In this document: piece by piece, positions 1-8,629 of the stretch
How positions within the stretch are numbered: position 1 is the stretch's first letter
Layout of the letters: each line of letters begins with the position of its first letter
Source of the DNA: QHWK01 sp035315685
Lineage (GTDB): Bacteria > Acidobacteriota > Vicinamibacteria > Vicinamibacterales > CAVVIG01
Reading direction: 5' to 3'
Length of the DNA stretch: 51,692 nucleotides
Assembly (NCBI GenBank): GCA_035315685.1
Contig: DATFXR010000447.1
Span: 1-51,692, forward strand
Notes under the pieces: model-generated
The model's database searches: none
Told to the model about the DNA's origin: nothing
What the model saw: only the letters and a program-made list of their open reading frames with translations
Program-made: the position numbers and the translations under genes

Positions 1-469
1 GCACCTGGAACACGAAGTGGCCGTCGCGCTTTCGCGTGTGGAACGACGCGACGAATCCACCCGCCGGCATGCCAGGGCCGCTCACTCGATAGACGTAGGT
101 GGTTGCGTAGTCGAGAGGTGCGAGGACTGCAGCGTAGTTCACGTGTGCGCCGTACTTGAACGGCAGCGCAAGCGCGGAGAATTGCGCGTCGGCCGACAGA
201 TAGTCGTCGACGACGCGGCCGGTGATCCCTGCAGGCTTGAGCTGGGCAAGCGACAGACCGAACTGAACGCTGTAGGCGGCAGCGTTCGGCTGAGTCTCGC
301 TGGTTTGCCACGCGACGATCATCTGATCGGTCGCGCCGAACGGGCCGTTGTCGCCCGGCTGAATGTAAGGACGGAACGTGACCGTCTGTGCCGCCGGCGC
401 GGCGCTCATCGCGCACACCAGGACGCAGACAGTCGACGCGGCCGCACCGATGTGACGTCGCACGCTCAT
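1..469 (-). CDS. Exported metallophosphoesterase / purple acid phosphatase-like protein, 5' part only
   Basis: An open frame runs from ATG at 469 leftwards off the window edge, giving about 156 residues without a stop. The start is fixed by a near-perfect ribosome binding site, AAGGAGGT, complementary to 473-480. Residues 1-23 form a signal peptide ending near APAAQ. The following part (TFRPYIQPGDNGPFGATDQM, then VAWQTSE, and a later TTYVYRV) resembles the fibronectin-like N-terminal domain that precedes the metal-binding domain in purple acid phosphatases. The catalytic part lies outside the window, so the enzyme class is an inference from this leading domain. It is probably periplasmic or secreted. 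It is transcribed away from the cupin gene. Confidence 0.6.
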   Translation of the reverse strand, partial: MSVRRHIGAAASTVCVLVCAMSAAPAAQTVTFRPYIQPGDNGPFGATDQMIVAWQTSETQPNAAAYSVQFGLSLAQLKPAGITGRVVDDYLSADAQFSALALPFKYGAHVNYAAVLAPLDYATTYVYRVSGPGMPAGGFVASFHTRKRDGHFVFQV

Positions 470-787
470 TGAACCTCCTTCGACATCGAAGCCGTCCACG
501 CGTGGGCACACCGAGGCTGGAGACTCATCCAGAGCGATCGGCGTTCCGCCAGGACGAGGCTCTCAGGCCACGCGGATGACGCCGGCAATGTAGAAGCGGA
601 TCATCACGGCGGCATGACAATGCGGCATCGGAGAGGCAACAAGACGTGCCGAACCGCTGCGGTTCGCGCGGGATAGCGGCGGCGGTAACGTCACTCAGAG
701 GCGTGAGCTAAGGAAGTCGTCGGTCTCGACGCGTACCAGCGCGTCTGTTCGGGTCCAGGCGACGAGCGCGTGGGCGAGGCGCATGCA
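470..787. other. Intergenic region, no convincing gene
   Basis: This stretch holds the 5' leader and ribosome binding site of the phosphatase-like gene. A possible 29-codon minus-strand frame starts at 785, overlaps the cupin stop as TGATG..., and ends at 695. It has no recognisable family, so I do not call it a gene. No clear hairpin terminator was seen. Confidence 0.4.
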
Positions 788-1183
788 TCATCGTACCGTC
801 GGCGGCCACTCGCCGTTCACGAGGATGGCTTCATCGTCTCCGGGCCAGGCCGGCATGGTGACGCCAATCGCAGCGAGCGCTTCGCTACCAAACGATCGAA
901 ATTGGAAGCGTGTTCCCAGCGGAATCGTCAGACACACGCCGGGATAGACTGCAACGATCTGTGCGTCGCCGTTCTGCTCACGCCACATCTCGCCACGGCC
1001 TGAGACGAAGTACCAGATTTCCTCGACAGTCCGATGAATGACGGCCTTCGATGTCTGACCCGGCGCCAGCTCGAAGTGAGCCATTCCACCGGCCTTCAGT
1101 TCGAGCAACGGCCTGACACTCGAACCGTCGGGCGCGACAGAAGACGGCACCGGCGGCAGTTGCGTTGTGTCGAAGTGCAGCAC
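788..1183 (-). CDS. Small cupin-domain protein
   Basis: The 131-residue product is a single cupin barrel. The first cupin motif is visible as an alternating pattern around H50 and E54/E55 (VIHRTVEEIWYFVSGRG). The second is around YPGVCLTIPLGTRFQFRS, with T/P/F residues typical of the closing strand. Such stand-alone cupins bind a divalent metal and act as isomerases, dioxygenases or small-molecule binding proteins. Nothing in the sequence fixes the substrate. There is no signal peptide, so it should be cytoplasmic. It is transcribed divergently from the STAND NTPase gene at 1278, with 94 bp between them. Confidence 0.8.
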   Translation of the reverse strand: MLHFDTTQLPPVPSSVAPDGSSVRPLLELKAGGMAHFELAPGQTSKAVIHRTVEEIWYFVSGRGEMWREQNGDAQIVAVYPGVCLTIPLGTRFQFRSFGSEALAAIGVTMPAWPGDDEAILVNGEWPPTVR

Positions 1184-1277
1184 GGGTTGAGATTCTCCTG
1201 GATGGTCGACGCTGTCGACGTCCTCAGTCTCTTTTAGATCTATCTGCTGTCCTGTTTGCGCAACCTCATCGTATGAT

Positions 1278-3563
1278 GTGAACTATTACATCCAGCAGCG
1301 ACACAGCCCGGCCGTCCAGCGGCAACCGCGGAGGATGACTATCAAGCTGAACCACGACCAGCTTGATCACCACGTGGCGGCGTCACGTGGCGATGCAGAG
1401 CCACCGGTTAGCGAACCCTCACTCTACGGTGCGATTACCGGCCAGATCGCGGTTGGCCGCCATGTCTTACAGATCGGCGAGCTCTGCGGTGCCGTGGTCC
1501 GCGACGCTTCACGGACCGAACGGGCTCACATCCGCCCGCGACCCACGCCCGTCCTGCTCCGCCCGAGATCGATCCGGGGTCTGTTCGGTCGCGGGATCGA
1601 AATGGCAGCGGCGCTCTCGGCCCTCGACGCGGGCCTTCCTGTCGAGGTGAGCGGCGAATCGGGAATTGGCAGAACTGCCCTGCTTCGACATCTCGCGCAT
1701 CATCCGCACACGGGGTCGTTCGTGGACGGCATCGTTTATGTGCAGGCGCGCCATCACACGTCGGCCGACGTCCAGCAGTTGCTCTTCGAGGCTTTCTACG
1801 AAAGCGACGAGATCTGTAAACCGACCGCAGCAGAGCTCCGGCGCGGCCTTCAGAACAAGCAGGCGTTGATCCTGCTCGACGATGTGCAGCTGCCGCAGCA
1901 CGAATTGGAACAGGTCCTTGATATCGCTCCTCGATCGGTGTTCGCCGTGGCAACGCGTGAGCGGTGTCTGTGGGGCGAAGTGCGAAGCGTCGCACTGACA
2001 GGGCTGCCCGTCGAGGATGCCGTGGTGCTCGTCGAACGCGAAATGGAGCGCTCGCTGGACGGCAGCGAGCGATCGGCAGCGGCGAGCCTCTGTACGGCGT
2101 TCGGCGGGCATCCGCGTCGCATCGTCCAGGCTGCGGGCATCGCACGCGAGCAGGAGATGTCGCTCGACGTCTGCGCACGGAACATCACGCCGGCGAACCT
2201 GATGACCGAGCTGATGGCGTCGGTCGACGAGAAGCAGCGGCGCGCGTTGCTGGCGTTGACCGCGCTGCCTGGCGTGCCGCTGCGGGTTCAGCACATTTCG
2301 AGCATTGCCGACGTCACCGACGTCGAGCCGTCGCTGATGGCGCTCGTCCGCCGCGGTGTCCTGGTCAGCGGCGATTCGCGGCATCGACTGGCCGCCGGTT
2401 TCAGCGACCAGCTCCGTCGAAAAGAAGATCTGAAACCCTGGGTGAATCGCGCGATCACCTACTTCACCGCGTGGTGCGAGCGCTACCGGCGTAGCCCGGG
2501 CAACCTGCTGGAAGAATCAGAGGCGCTGGTCCGCGTGCTGGCGAGCGCGGCTGAGGCGCGGCGGTGGGGAGAGGTCCTGCGAATCGGCAGGCTTCTCGAG
2601 GGAGCCCTGATCGTCGGCGTGCGATGGGGCGCCTGGGCAGTCACGCTCGAGCATTGTCTCGCCGCCGCGAAGGCGACCGGCGATCGGTCCGCCGAAGCCT
2701 GGGTGCTGCACGAAATCGGCACGCGAGCGTTCTGCCTTGGCGAGACGGGCATGGCCCGCGCATCATTGAGCCAGGCCGCGAAGCTGCGCGACGCGCTGGA
2801 CGAGACCGATGCCGCAGCGGCCAGCCGGCGGAATCTCGGTTTCGTCCTCGCACCCGAACCCGATTCCACGAGCGTACCCGAGTCCGCACGCGAGCCTTCT
2901 TCCGCTCGCGAGCCTTCGTCGGCGCGCGAACGCTCGGCGGGCCAGCTCGACAATCGAATCGACGTCGATTTCCTGCCGCTTCGAGACGAGATCCAGCTCC
3001 TCCCCGACAGTTCGAACACGAACCGTGTGGGAGCAGTGATGCTCACGCTGTCGCTTGCGACGATCGTGGGCGGGCTGGCCTATTGGGCCGGACTCTCGTG
3101 GCAGCGGTGGAACGTTGCCAGCATCCGTGGCCTCCTCCAGAGCAGCCTCGGGACCCCCACGCCGCCGCAGAAGTCGCCCGCGGATGATCGGGCTGCGTCG
3201 CGAACCCTGGAAGCCGATCACGATCCACCGGGCGCTCTTCGCACAGATCCGGAGCCGGATGCGCGCGCCAGCGATCAGCCGCTGACTCCGCCGACGTTGC
3301 CGGCATCGGGCTCCGACCGCGCGAGCATTCTCATCTTCTCTCCGCGACCTGGTTCGATCGCGGCAGGCGGGCCCACCAGGCTGTGCTATGCGGTGAGCGA
3401 CGCGGTCCAGGCACGCGTTGAACCCGGGGTGGGCGATGTTCCCCCCACGAGCACGCTGAACTGTCTGCGCATAACGCCGGCACGCACGACCACTTATCAA
3501 CTGACCGCGTCCGGTCGCGACGGCCACCAGGTCACGCAGCAACTGGTGATCATCGTCCGGTAA
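1278..3563 (+). CDS. STAND-type NTPase with helical repeats, one membrane segment and an extracytoplasmic Ig-like tail
   Basis: The 761-residue product starts with about 100 poorly conserved residues. An NTPase core follows with a Walker A motif (GESGIGRTALL, about residue 125) and a Walker B motif (ALILLDDVQ, about residue 197). Helical repeat segments resembling TPRs occupy about 400-540. A low-complexity stretch contains a duplicated EPSSAR unit near 538-556. One hydrophobic segment (VMLTLSLATIVGGLAYWAGL) lies near 585-605. A proline-rich linker leads to a C-terminal beta domain with a cysteine pair, of the kind ending TTTYQLTASG. No DNA-binding domain was found. STAND proteins are nucleotide-driven switches that act by oligomerising. 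Here the sensor or effector may be the outside domain. Start: GTG at 1278 or ATG at 1335. Confidence 0.7.
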   Translation: MNYYIQQRHSPAVQRQPRRMTIKLNHDQLDHHVAASRGDAEPPVSEPSLYGAITGQIAVGRHVLQIGELCGAVVRDASRTERAHIRPRPTPVLLRPRSIRGLFGRGIEMAAALSALDAGLPVEVSGESGIGRTALLRHLAHHPHTGSFVDGIVYVQARHHTSADVQQLLFEAFYESDEICKPTAAELRRGLQNKQALILLDDVQLPQHELEQVLDIAPRSVFAVATRERCLWGEVRSVALTGLPVEDAVVLVEREMERSLDGSERSAAASLCTAFGGHPRRIVQAAGIAREQEMSLDVCARNITPANLMTELMASVDEKQRRALLALTALPGVPLRVQHISSIADVTDVEPSLMALVRRGVLVSGDSRHRLAAGFSDQLRRKEDLKPWVNRAITYFTAWCERYRRSPGNLLEESEALVRVLASAAEARRWGEVLRIGRLLEGALIVGVRWGAWAVTLEHCLAAAKATGDRSAEAWVLHEIGTRAFCLGETGMARASLSQAAKLRDALDETDAAAASRRNLGFVLAPEPDSTSVPESAREPSSAREPSSARERSAGQLDNRIDVDFLPLRDEIQLLPDSSNTNRVGAVMLTLSLATIVGGLAYWAGLSWQRWNVASIRGLLQSSLGTPTPPQKSPADDRAASRTLEADHDPPGALRTDPEPDARASDQPLTPPTLPASGSDRASILIFSPRPGSIAAGGPTRLCYAVSDAVQARVEPGVGDVPPTSTLNCLRITPARTTTYQLTASGRDGHQVTQQLVIIVR

Positions 3564-3621
3564 CGGCGGTTGACGGGCGCATGCTCCTGAATTCGAGCGC
3601 CTGCGCTGGCGGCGGGCTCGG

Positions 3622-4803
3622 TCAGACCGCGGACCGCCCGATCGCTGATGGCACCAGGCACGGCAATGGTGGCAGGGCGGCAAGCGCGCGCACCTCGCGC
3701 GACATTTCCGCGCTGAACGCGCGATGCAACGACTGCACGTGATCGTCGCTCCAGTCAAATGACGCGATCTCGTCCGACAGCTCGAACAGCCGCAGCGACA
3801 GATCGTGCCGTGTTCGCTCGTAGTTCGAGAATGCGGCGGCAGTGCCGTCCAGGATCGCGCGCGCCAGCAATTCCGCGTCACGCAACGCGTCGGTGATGCC
3901 ATGGGCCGTGATCGGATCCTTGAAGTAGCCGGCATCCCCGACGAGCGACCAGCCCGATCCGGCACTGACCCTCATGAAACCGATGTGACCGCCGAAACCG
4001 CGAACCGGTTCGACGCGTGCGGCGTCTTCGAGCTGCGCGTCGAATGACGGCGAGACCTCCCGGATCCACCGCCGGTAAGCGGCGGATGCGTCACCGCGAA
4101 CCTCGTCGCGAAAACGTCGCGACGGCACGGACGCGAATACGCACGTCGCGCCGTTGTTCGTGGGAATGGCGCCGATGCTCGCACCCGGCCGGAACTTCCA
4201 GTAGTAGCCCTCTGACGGCAACCCGTGCCAGTAGCTATAGAGGACGCCGGCCGAGTGCCGGCCGACGGCGAGTTCCCGCGCACCGACGCGCCGCGCAACG
4301 GTTGAATGGAGGCCGTCGGCACCGACGACGATGTCCGCCTGGATGTGCCGCCGCGTGCCGCCCCAGGCGGCGACGATCCCGCGCACTCGCCCCCGATCGT
4401 CGACGATCAGATCGTCGAGTCGGACATCGTAGCTGACCTCTGCTCCGGCGTCCGTGGCCGCATCGACCAGGATCCGGTCGAGCAGCGCGCGCCGCGGGGC
4501 ATACAGCGCGCTCACGCCGAATCGCGCTTCTATTGGCACGGTGAGGTCGTGCTGGCTGTAGCTGAACGTCGTCGCCTGAACCGGCGGCGTCCCGGCGGAG
4601 ACGATCGCTGGCAGGACGCCCCAGCGATGCAGCGCCAGCACCGCACCGCGCATGAGCGCGTGCGTCGAGAGCGCGTCGGCGCCGTACGCGCCCCTGTCGA
4701 TCAGCAGGACGCGAGCGCCGGCCCGCGCGAGCAGCAAGGCGGTCGCCGCTCCCGCGCAGCGCGCTCCGACGATGACGACATCAACTTTCACGGCAACATC
4801 CAT
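3622..4803 (-). CDS. FAD-dependent oxidoreductase (geranylgeranyl reductase / aromatic hydroxylase type)
   Basis: The 393-residue protein opens with an FAD-binding Rossmann motif in the variant form VDVVIVGARCAGAATALLLA, followed by LIDRG for the adenosine ribose. A second FAD motif (VVGADGLHSTVARRVG) lies near residue 165. The third, SLVGDAGYFKDPITAHGITD, is near 290, with the GD motif that contacts the FAD ribityl chain. This is the layout of group A flavoprotein monooxygenases and geranylgeranyl-reductase-like enzymes. The GARCAG start is typical of a subgroup of uncharacterised NAD(P)/FAD oxidoreductases, and the substrate is unknown. No signal or membrane segment is seen. The gene converges on the STAND NTPase gene, with 58 bp between stops. 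The OsmC-like gene lies upstream on the same strand. Confidence 0.85.
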   Translation of the reverse strand: MDVAVKVDVVIVGARCAGAATALLLARAGARVLLIDRGAYGADALSTHALMRGAVLALHRWGVLPAIVSAGTPPVQATTFSYSQHDLTVPIEARFGVSALYAPRRALLDRILVDAATDAGAEVSYDVRLDDLIVDDRGRVRGIVAAWGGTRRHIQADIVVGADGLHSTVARRVGARELAVGRHSAGVLYSYWHGLPSEGYYWKFRPGASIGAIPTNNGATCVFASVPSRRFRDEVRGDASAAYRRWIREVSPSFDAQLEDAARVEPVRGFGGHIGFMRVSAGSGWSLVGDAGYFKDPITAHGITDALRDAELLARAILDGTAAAFSNYERTRHDLSLRLFELSDEIASFDWSDDHVQSLHRAFSAEMSREVRALAALPPLPCLVPSAIGRSAV

Positions 4804-4904
4804 TTCCGGACGACGGACGCAGTCCGAACGTCTCCGCGGCGCCGCGAACCGCGAAGACGGTCGTTCGATCCGTCGCGCCTGCTCTGACCGTGGCGGTGAC
4901 GGGG

Positions 4905-5492
4905 TTAGCGAGTGGTGATGCTGACGTCCACCGGAACGCCGTTGGTGAGGACGTCGAACACCGCCGACCGCGCGCGCGACTGCTCGACGATCGCGCGCAG
5001 TTTTTCCGGCGGGGCATCTCCAGCGATGGTGAAGCTGATGCGGATCCGCTGGTAGCCGTTGCGAACGTCGCTCGACAGACCGAGGATTCCCTGCAGATCG
5101 ATATCGCCTTCGACGCGCGACTCGACCGACGTGAGCGTCACGCCGCGGGCGGCGGCGATGTTGCCGATGCCGGCGGTGATGCAGGCGGCGAGGGCGTGCA
5201 GCAGGAACTCGGTCGGCGTCGGGCCGCGGTCCTCGCCGACGAGCACTGCCGGGTGATCGGCGCCGTAGCTGAACTGGATCTGATGCGTGTGTTCGCCACC
5301 CGCTCCGCTGAACGACTCGATGCGCGACTCACTGTAGGTGCCGCCCACCCATCGATTCGTGACACGAAACTGGAACGTGCCGAGCGCTGGCGTCTCTTTG
5401 ACGGCGTTGACGGTGGCCATCAAGACCGGCGTGTTGACGCCGTTGCGCGGCGCTCGAGGAGCACGCGTCGGCGCGGTCATGACTTCGGGCAT
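4905..5492 (-). CDS. OsmC-family protein lacking the second cysteine
   Basis: The product is 195 residues from ATG at 5492, which follows an AAGGAG ribosome binding site. The longer frame to 5789 is not needed, and its extra sequence looks non-coding. The OsmC/Ohr fold is recognisable from the segment GPTPTEFLLHALAACITAGI with the peroxidatic cysteine at C104, and from the C-terminal strand NGVPVDVSI. OsmC and Ohr proteins reduce organic hydroperoxides with two cysteines. Here the position of the second cysteine (usually CPV) reads RARSAVFD, with Ser176. The protein may therefore use an external thiol, or may not be a peroxidase. It is likely cytoplasmic. The upstream neighbour encodes a cupredoxin, hinting at a redox-stress setting. 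Confidence 0.85.
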   Translation of the reverse strand: MPEVMTAPTRAPRAPRNGVNTPVLMATVNAVKETPALGTFQFRVTNRWVGGTYSESRIESFSGAGGEHTHQIQFSYGADHPAVLVGEDRGPTPTEFLLHALAACITAGIGNIAAARGVTLTSVESRVEGDIDLQGILGLSSDVRNGYQRIRISFTIAGDAPPEKLRAIVEQSRARSAVFDVLTNGVPVDVSITTR

Positions 5493-5785
5493 TGGTCTCT
5501 CCTTCTTTTCTCTTTCCGTTCGACGATTCCCGGTGTCCGGGCACGGCCGTGCGGTGGCCTGGCCGCCCCCACTTGAGATATCGAAAACCGTTGACAGAGG
5601 GCGACACGACGCCATCCGATGGTCGTGGCATCGACGCGGTGTCGAGGGGCGTCTCAACTGTGAGAGGCGGGAATTGTCTGAATGGCGAGGTTGACGCCGA
5701 AGCGGAAGGATGCGGACGTGAGCCGAATTGAACGAAGGTGCGCCGCCGCGAATCTGACCGCGGCGGCGACCGCTCGGGCCGGCGC
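5493..5785. other. Intergenic region between the cupredoxin and OsmC-like genes
   Basis: About 290 bp containing only the ribosome binding site of the OsmC-like gene (AAGGAG, complementary to about 5500-5505). No gene or strong terminator hairpin was found. Confidence 0.4.
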
Positions 5786-6313
5786 TCAACGAACGATGAT
5801 GTCAGTTCTCATCCAGGGATGAATGCAGCACTGGTAATGGTGAACGCCTGGCTCTTCGAGGTCCGGATCGGTCTTCTGGCCGGGCGCGACGAACTGGATC
5901 TCGGCGTTCTTTTCGGGATTGCACTCGGGTGCTGGCACCAGATTGCCTGACAGCTCGTTGAGCAGGTCGACGAAGCCACCGCCGAACTGCTGAACTTCGG
6001 TGAACGTGTGCATCTCGCCGCCGTTGTTCCTGGCCTGCAGCGCTTCGCCGTCGCGCATGTGAACGACGCCGGGTGCGAAGTGCCACGGCCCCGCCTGCTG
6101 CGTCTTGCTCACCTCCGAGAGGAACACGTCGAACGGCACGCCGCCGCTATTGCCCGTACACGTCCCCGGTCCGACCGCGGCGTTGAACGTCGCCGGGTCG
6201 CATTGATCCATGATGCTGACGGTCCGGATTCCGGCGGCGGAGCCGACGATGCCGGCGCATACCAGCGCGACGCAGGTGGCTAGCGCGAAGTTGAGAAAGA
6301 TTCGTCGAGACAT
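5786..6313 (-). CDS. Exported plastocyanin/amicyanin-like cupredoxin
   Basis: The 175-residue product starts at ATG 6313, behind AGGAGG. The alternative start at 6343 adds ten residues that spoil the signal peptide. Residues 4-28 form a signal sequence. The type 1 copper ligands are visible: H102 in GGEMHTFTEV, then C162, H165 and M168 in YQCCIHPWM. The spacing C-x2-H-x2-M followed by a short hydrophobic strand is that of the amicyanin loop. Cupredoxins shuttle electrons in the periplasm. An odd extra cysteine, C163, sits beside the ligand, and a further cysteine set (C38, C52, C131) may form disulfides. The partner enzyme is not obvious nearby. Confidence 0.85.
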   Translation of the reverse strand: MSRRIFLNFALATCVALVCAGIVGSAAGIRTVSIMDQCDPATFNAAVGPGTCTGNSGGVPFDVFLSEVSKTQQAGPWHFAPGVVHMRDGEALQARNNGGEMHTFTEVQQFGGGFVDLLNELSGNLVPAPECNPEKNAEIQFVAPGQKTDPDLEEPGVHHYQCCIHPWMRTDIIVR

Positions 6314-6586
6314 GTCATCCTCCTGAGGTGTAGAAACGAACAATGGCGGATGGTATCGCGCTCTTTGGACTAAAGCTCATCCGGAGTTCGTAAACAATAC
6401 GTAGAACTTTCATGTGGAAGGTCGAACGTCGGGCGTCATGGTTCGTCGGCGCATCGGCGCCGTGATTCTCTCGCGAGACAAAGGAGCCACACGTTCTCGC
6501 AATGAGCCGTGACGACCTCGGTGGTCGTCGTCCGGATCCAATCTCGAATGGCTGCTGCGAGACGCAGCGCGAACGATTCGACGCAG

Positions 6587-6829
6587 ATGGAGTTGTTTCA
6601 GGTCGCCGTCGAGTGCTACGCCGGTTATCGCGGCGAGCAGACACCGCGGCGCTTTCGGCTGCACGAGCGCACGTTCGACATCGACGCCGTCGTCGATCAA
6701 TGGCTTGCGCCCGATCACCGCTACTTCAAGGTGCGCACCACCAGCGGAGAGCTGTGTATCCTCCGGCACGATGTCCTGGCTGACAGGTGGGAGCTGTTCA
6801 GAAGGGACCTGCAGCGTCCGATTGACTGA
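6587..6829 (+). CDS. Small conserved cytoplasmic protein of unknown function
   Basis: An 80-residue protein read from ATG 6587 (MELFQVAVECYAGYRGEQTP). The 26 codons that could precede it look non-coding. It contains a basic beta-rich segment (PRRFRLHERTFDIDAVVDQW) followed by YFKVRTTSGELCILRHD and ends in ELFRRD. Proteins of this shape, with YRGEQTPRRF near the start and DRWELF near the end, are found as lone small genes in several bacterial phyla. No function is known to me. There is no signal peptide. It lies upstream of the GT39-type glycosyltransferase, with a 92-bp gap. Confidence 0.75.
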   Translation: MELFQVAVECYAGYRGEQTPRRFRLHERTFDIDAVVDQWLAPDHRYFKVRTTSGELCILRHDVLADRWELFRRDLQRPID

Positions 6830-6921
6830 TCAGTTCGCGAGCCCGTCCAGTAGCTTTAGAATCTGCGCGGACATCATCGTGCCGCATCGCGACGGACCAG
6901 CGTCTGTCGAGGGACCGGGCG

Positions 6922-8517
6922 GTGGGGATTATGACGCGTTGGCCGCTCGCTATCGTCCTGCTCGGGCTGATCGCGTATCTCCTGGCGACGGTTCCCCGCC
7001 TGACCGTGTTTCCGCCGATCGGTGAAGACGAGCCCTGGATTGCCGCGGCGCCGTACAAGCTGGCAACAGAAGGCGTGCTGGGATCGGATCTGTTCACCGG
7101 CTATTACGGGATGGAGCGCCATCTCTTCGAGCAGATGCCGCTGTTCCCGTTGATGCAGGCAGGACTGTTTCGGCTGTTCGGCGTCGGCGTAGCGCAGATG
7201 CGTGCGCTGCCAGTTGCCTGCGGCCTGCTGTTGTTGAGTGCCGTCTTCGCGGTCGGACGACAACTCGGCGGCGATCGGGTTGGCACGCTCGCCGTGGTCC
7301 TGATGATCGCGTTGCGGATGACGGACGGCGGCGACAGTACCGGCATTCTCCTCCTCGATCGCGCACGCATCAACCGCTACGACATTGCCGTTCCTGTGTT
7401 CGCATTGCTGGCGTTGTTTTCGTTCAACCACGCCGAGCGCGACCGCCGCGGCTCGTGGTACGTGCTGGCCGGTCTCTTCACCGGCCTGGCGACCTTGAGT
7501 CATCTCTACGGGCTGTTCTGGCTGCCAGTGTTCGCGGTGCTGTTGACCGTCAAGCGCGGGTCTCGTTTTCTCGATGAACGGGGCCTCTGGCTGATCCTTG
7601 CGGGCTTCGCAGCGCCGTCGTTCGTATGGGTGGCTTACATTGCGACCGGTTGGTCGGATTTCATCGGCCAGATGCGGACGGACGCTGCTCGCTTCAACCT
7701 CTTCGACCCTCGCTTCTATATCGAGAACATCGTGTACGGAAACGGACCGATTTCGCTCAACTGGGCGGTGCGGTCGATACGTACGCTCCCAGTCACGCGA
7801 GTCGGTGCATGGACGGTGCTGATCGGCACCCCCGCGGCCGTGGCCGTGGCGCTGTATCGTGCGGGTGACGCGTCCGCGAGCGCCGTCCGATCGCTTGCCG
7901 TCGCGTTTCTCGTGCAACTGTCGCTGTTCGTCGTCTTTCTGAAGGTGAAAAGCCTCACCTATATGATCGCGTTGTGGCCGATCGCGGCGCTGCTGCTCGC
8001 CTGGCTGGGAACGTGGCTGTGGGATCGCGGACGCTTCCTCGCTCGTGTCGCGCTCGCGACGCTCCTGGGGTTGATCCTCCTGGACGGAGGAGTCCACGTC
8101 GCCCGGAGCCAGGCGCATGCCAGACAGGTCACACCGTACGACTGGTACGAATCGGAAGTGGCTGGTTGTATTCCGGCCGATTCGGTGGTGCTGGGGTTTC
8201 AGCGCTACTGGATCGGGCTGCGTCAGTACCGCTACCGCTCGTGGCTGCTGCCGATCTATGCGACAAACCCCCTCTATTCGGGTGATCCAATCAGTCTGGA
8301 CGAGGCGCTCGATCGACTCAATCCAGGTGTCATCCTCGTCGATCGTCATATCGACGATCTGATGACCGAGGCCGCACGCCCTGACAGTCCCAATCATCAG
8401 CTGCACGTCGGCTTCGAAGCATTCAAGAAGAGACGCCATCCGCAATTGACCTGCGTGATCAAAGACCACACCTACGGACCGATGCAGATATACCTGCTAT
8501 CGGATGCGCATCGTTGA
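6922..8517 (+). CDS. Multi-spanning membrane glycosyltransferase, GT39/ArnT-like
   Basis: The product is up to 531 residues (GTG at 6922; ATG at 6931 is also possible). It begins with one membrane segment and then a periplasmic loop with GEDEPWIAAAP, the acidic pair that serves as catalytic base in GT39/GT83 (ArnT, protein O-mannosyltransferase) enzymes. At least eight more hydrophobic segments follow, up to about residue 390, and a soluble periplasmic C-terminal domain of about 130 residues closes the protein. The family transfers a sugar from a polyprenyl-phosphate donor to lipid or protein acceptors on the outer face of the inner membrane. No donor-synthesis gene is nearby, so the acceptor is unknown. 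Confidence 0.85.
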   Translation: MGIMTRWPLAIVLLGLIAYLLATVPRLTVFPPIGEDEPWIAAAPYKLATEGVLGSDLFTGYYGMERHLFEQMPLFPLMQAGLFRLFGVGVAQMRALPVACGLLLLSAVFAVGRQLGGDRVGTLAVVLMIALRMTDGGDSTGILLLDRARINRYDIAVPVFALLALFSFNHAERDRRGSWYVLAGLFTGLATLSHLYGLFWLPVFAVLLTVKRGSRFLDERGLWLILAGFAAPSFVWVAYIATGWSDFIGQMRTDAARFNLFDPRFYIENIVYGNGPISLNWAVRSIRTLPVTRVGAWTVLIGTPAAVAVALYRAGDASASAVRSLAVAFLVQLSLFVVFLKVKSLTYMIALWPIAALLLAWLGTWLWDRGRFLARVALATLLGLILLDGGVHVARSQAHARQVTPYDWYESEVAGCIPADSVVLGFQRYWIGLRQYRYRSWLLPIYATNPLYSGDPISLDEALDRLNPGVILVDRHIDDLMTEAARPDSPNHQLHVGFEAFKKRRHPQLTCVIKDHTYGPMQIYLLSDAHR

Positions 8518-8596
8518 TGCATCGCCAGAAACGTGCTCGTCGCAACTGGCTCATCCATGAGGCGTCAGATGCCGTGAAATTGTCGTTCCCGCCGGG

Positions 8597-8605
8597 TGAT
8601 ACACT
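8597..8605 (+). promoter_or_regulatory. Candidate extended -10 promoter for the winged-helix/TPR gene
   Basis: TG-A-TACACT matches an extended -10 element (TGnTATAAT) and lies 24 bp before the ATG at 8630. No -35 box sits at standard spacing, as is usual for extended -10 promoters. Confidence 0.35.
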
Positions 8606-8629
8606 CGCGCACTCGCCAGAGTGCGGCCG

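Noticed and set aside
6874..8469. Minus-strand frame of 531 codons opposite the GT39-type gene
   Set aside because: It mirrors the membrane protein frame, is full of Q, R, H and E runs typical of antisense translation, and has no domain.
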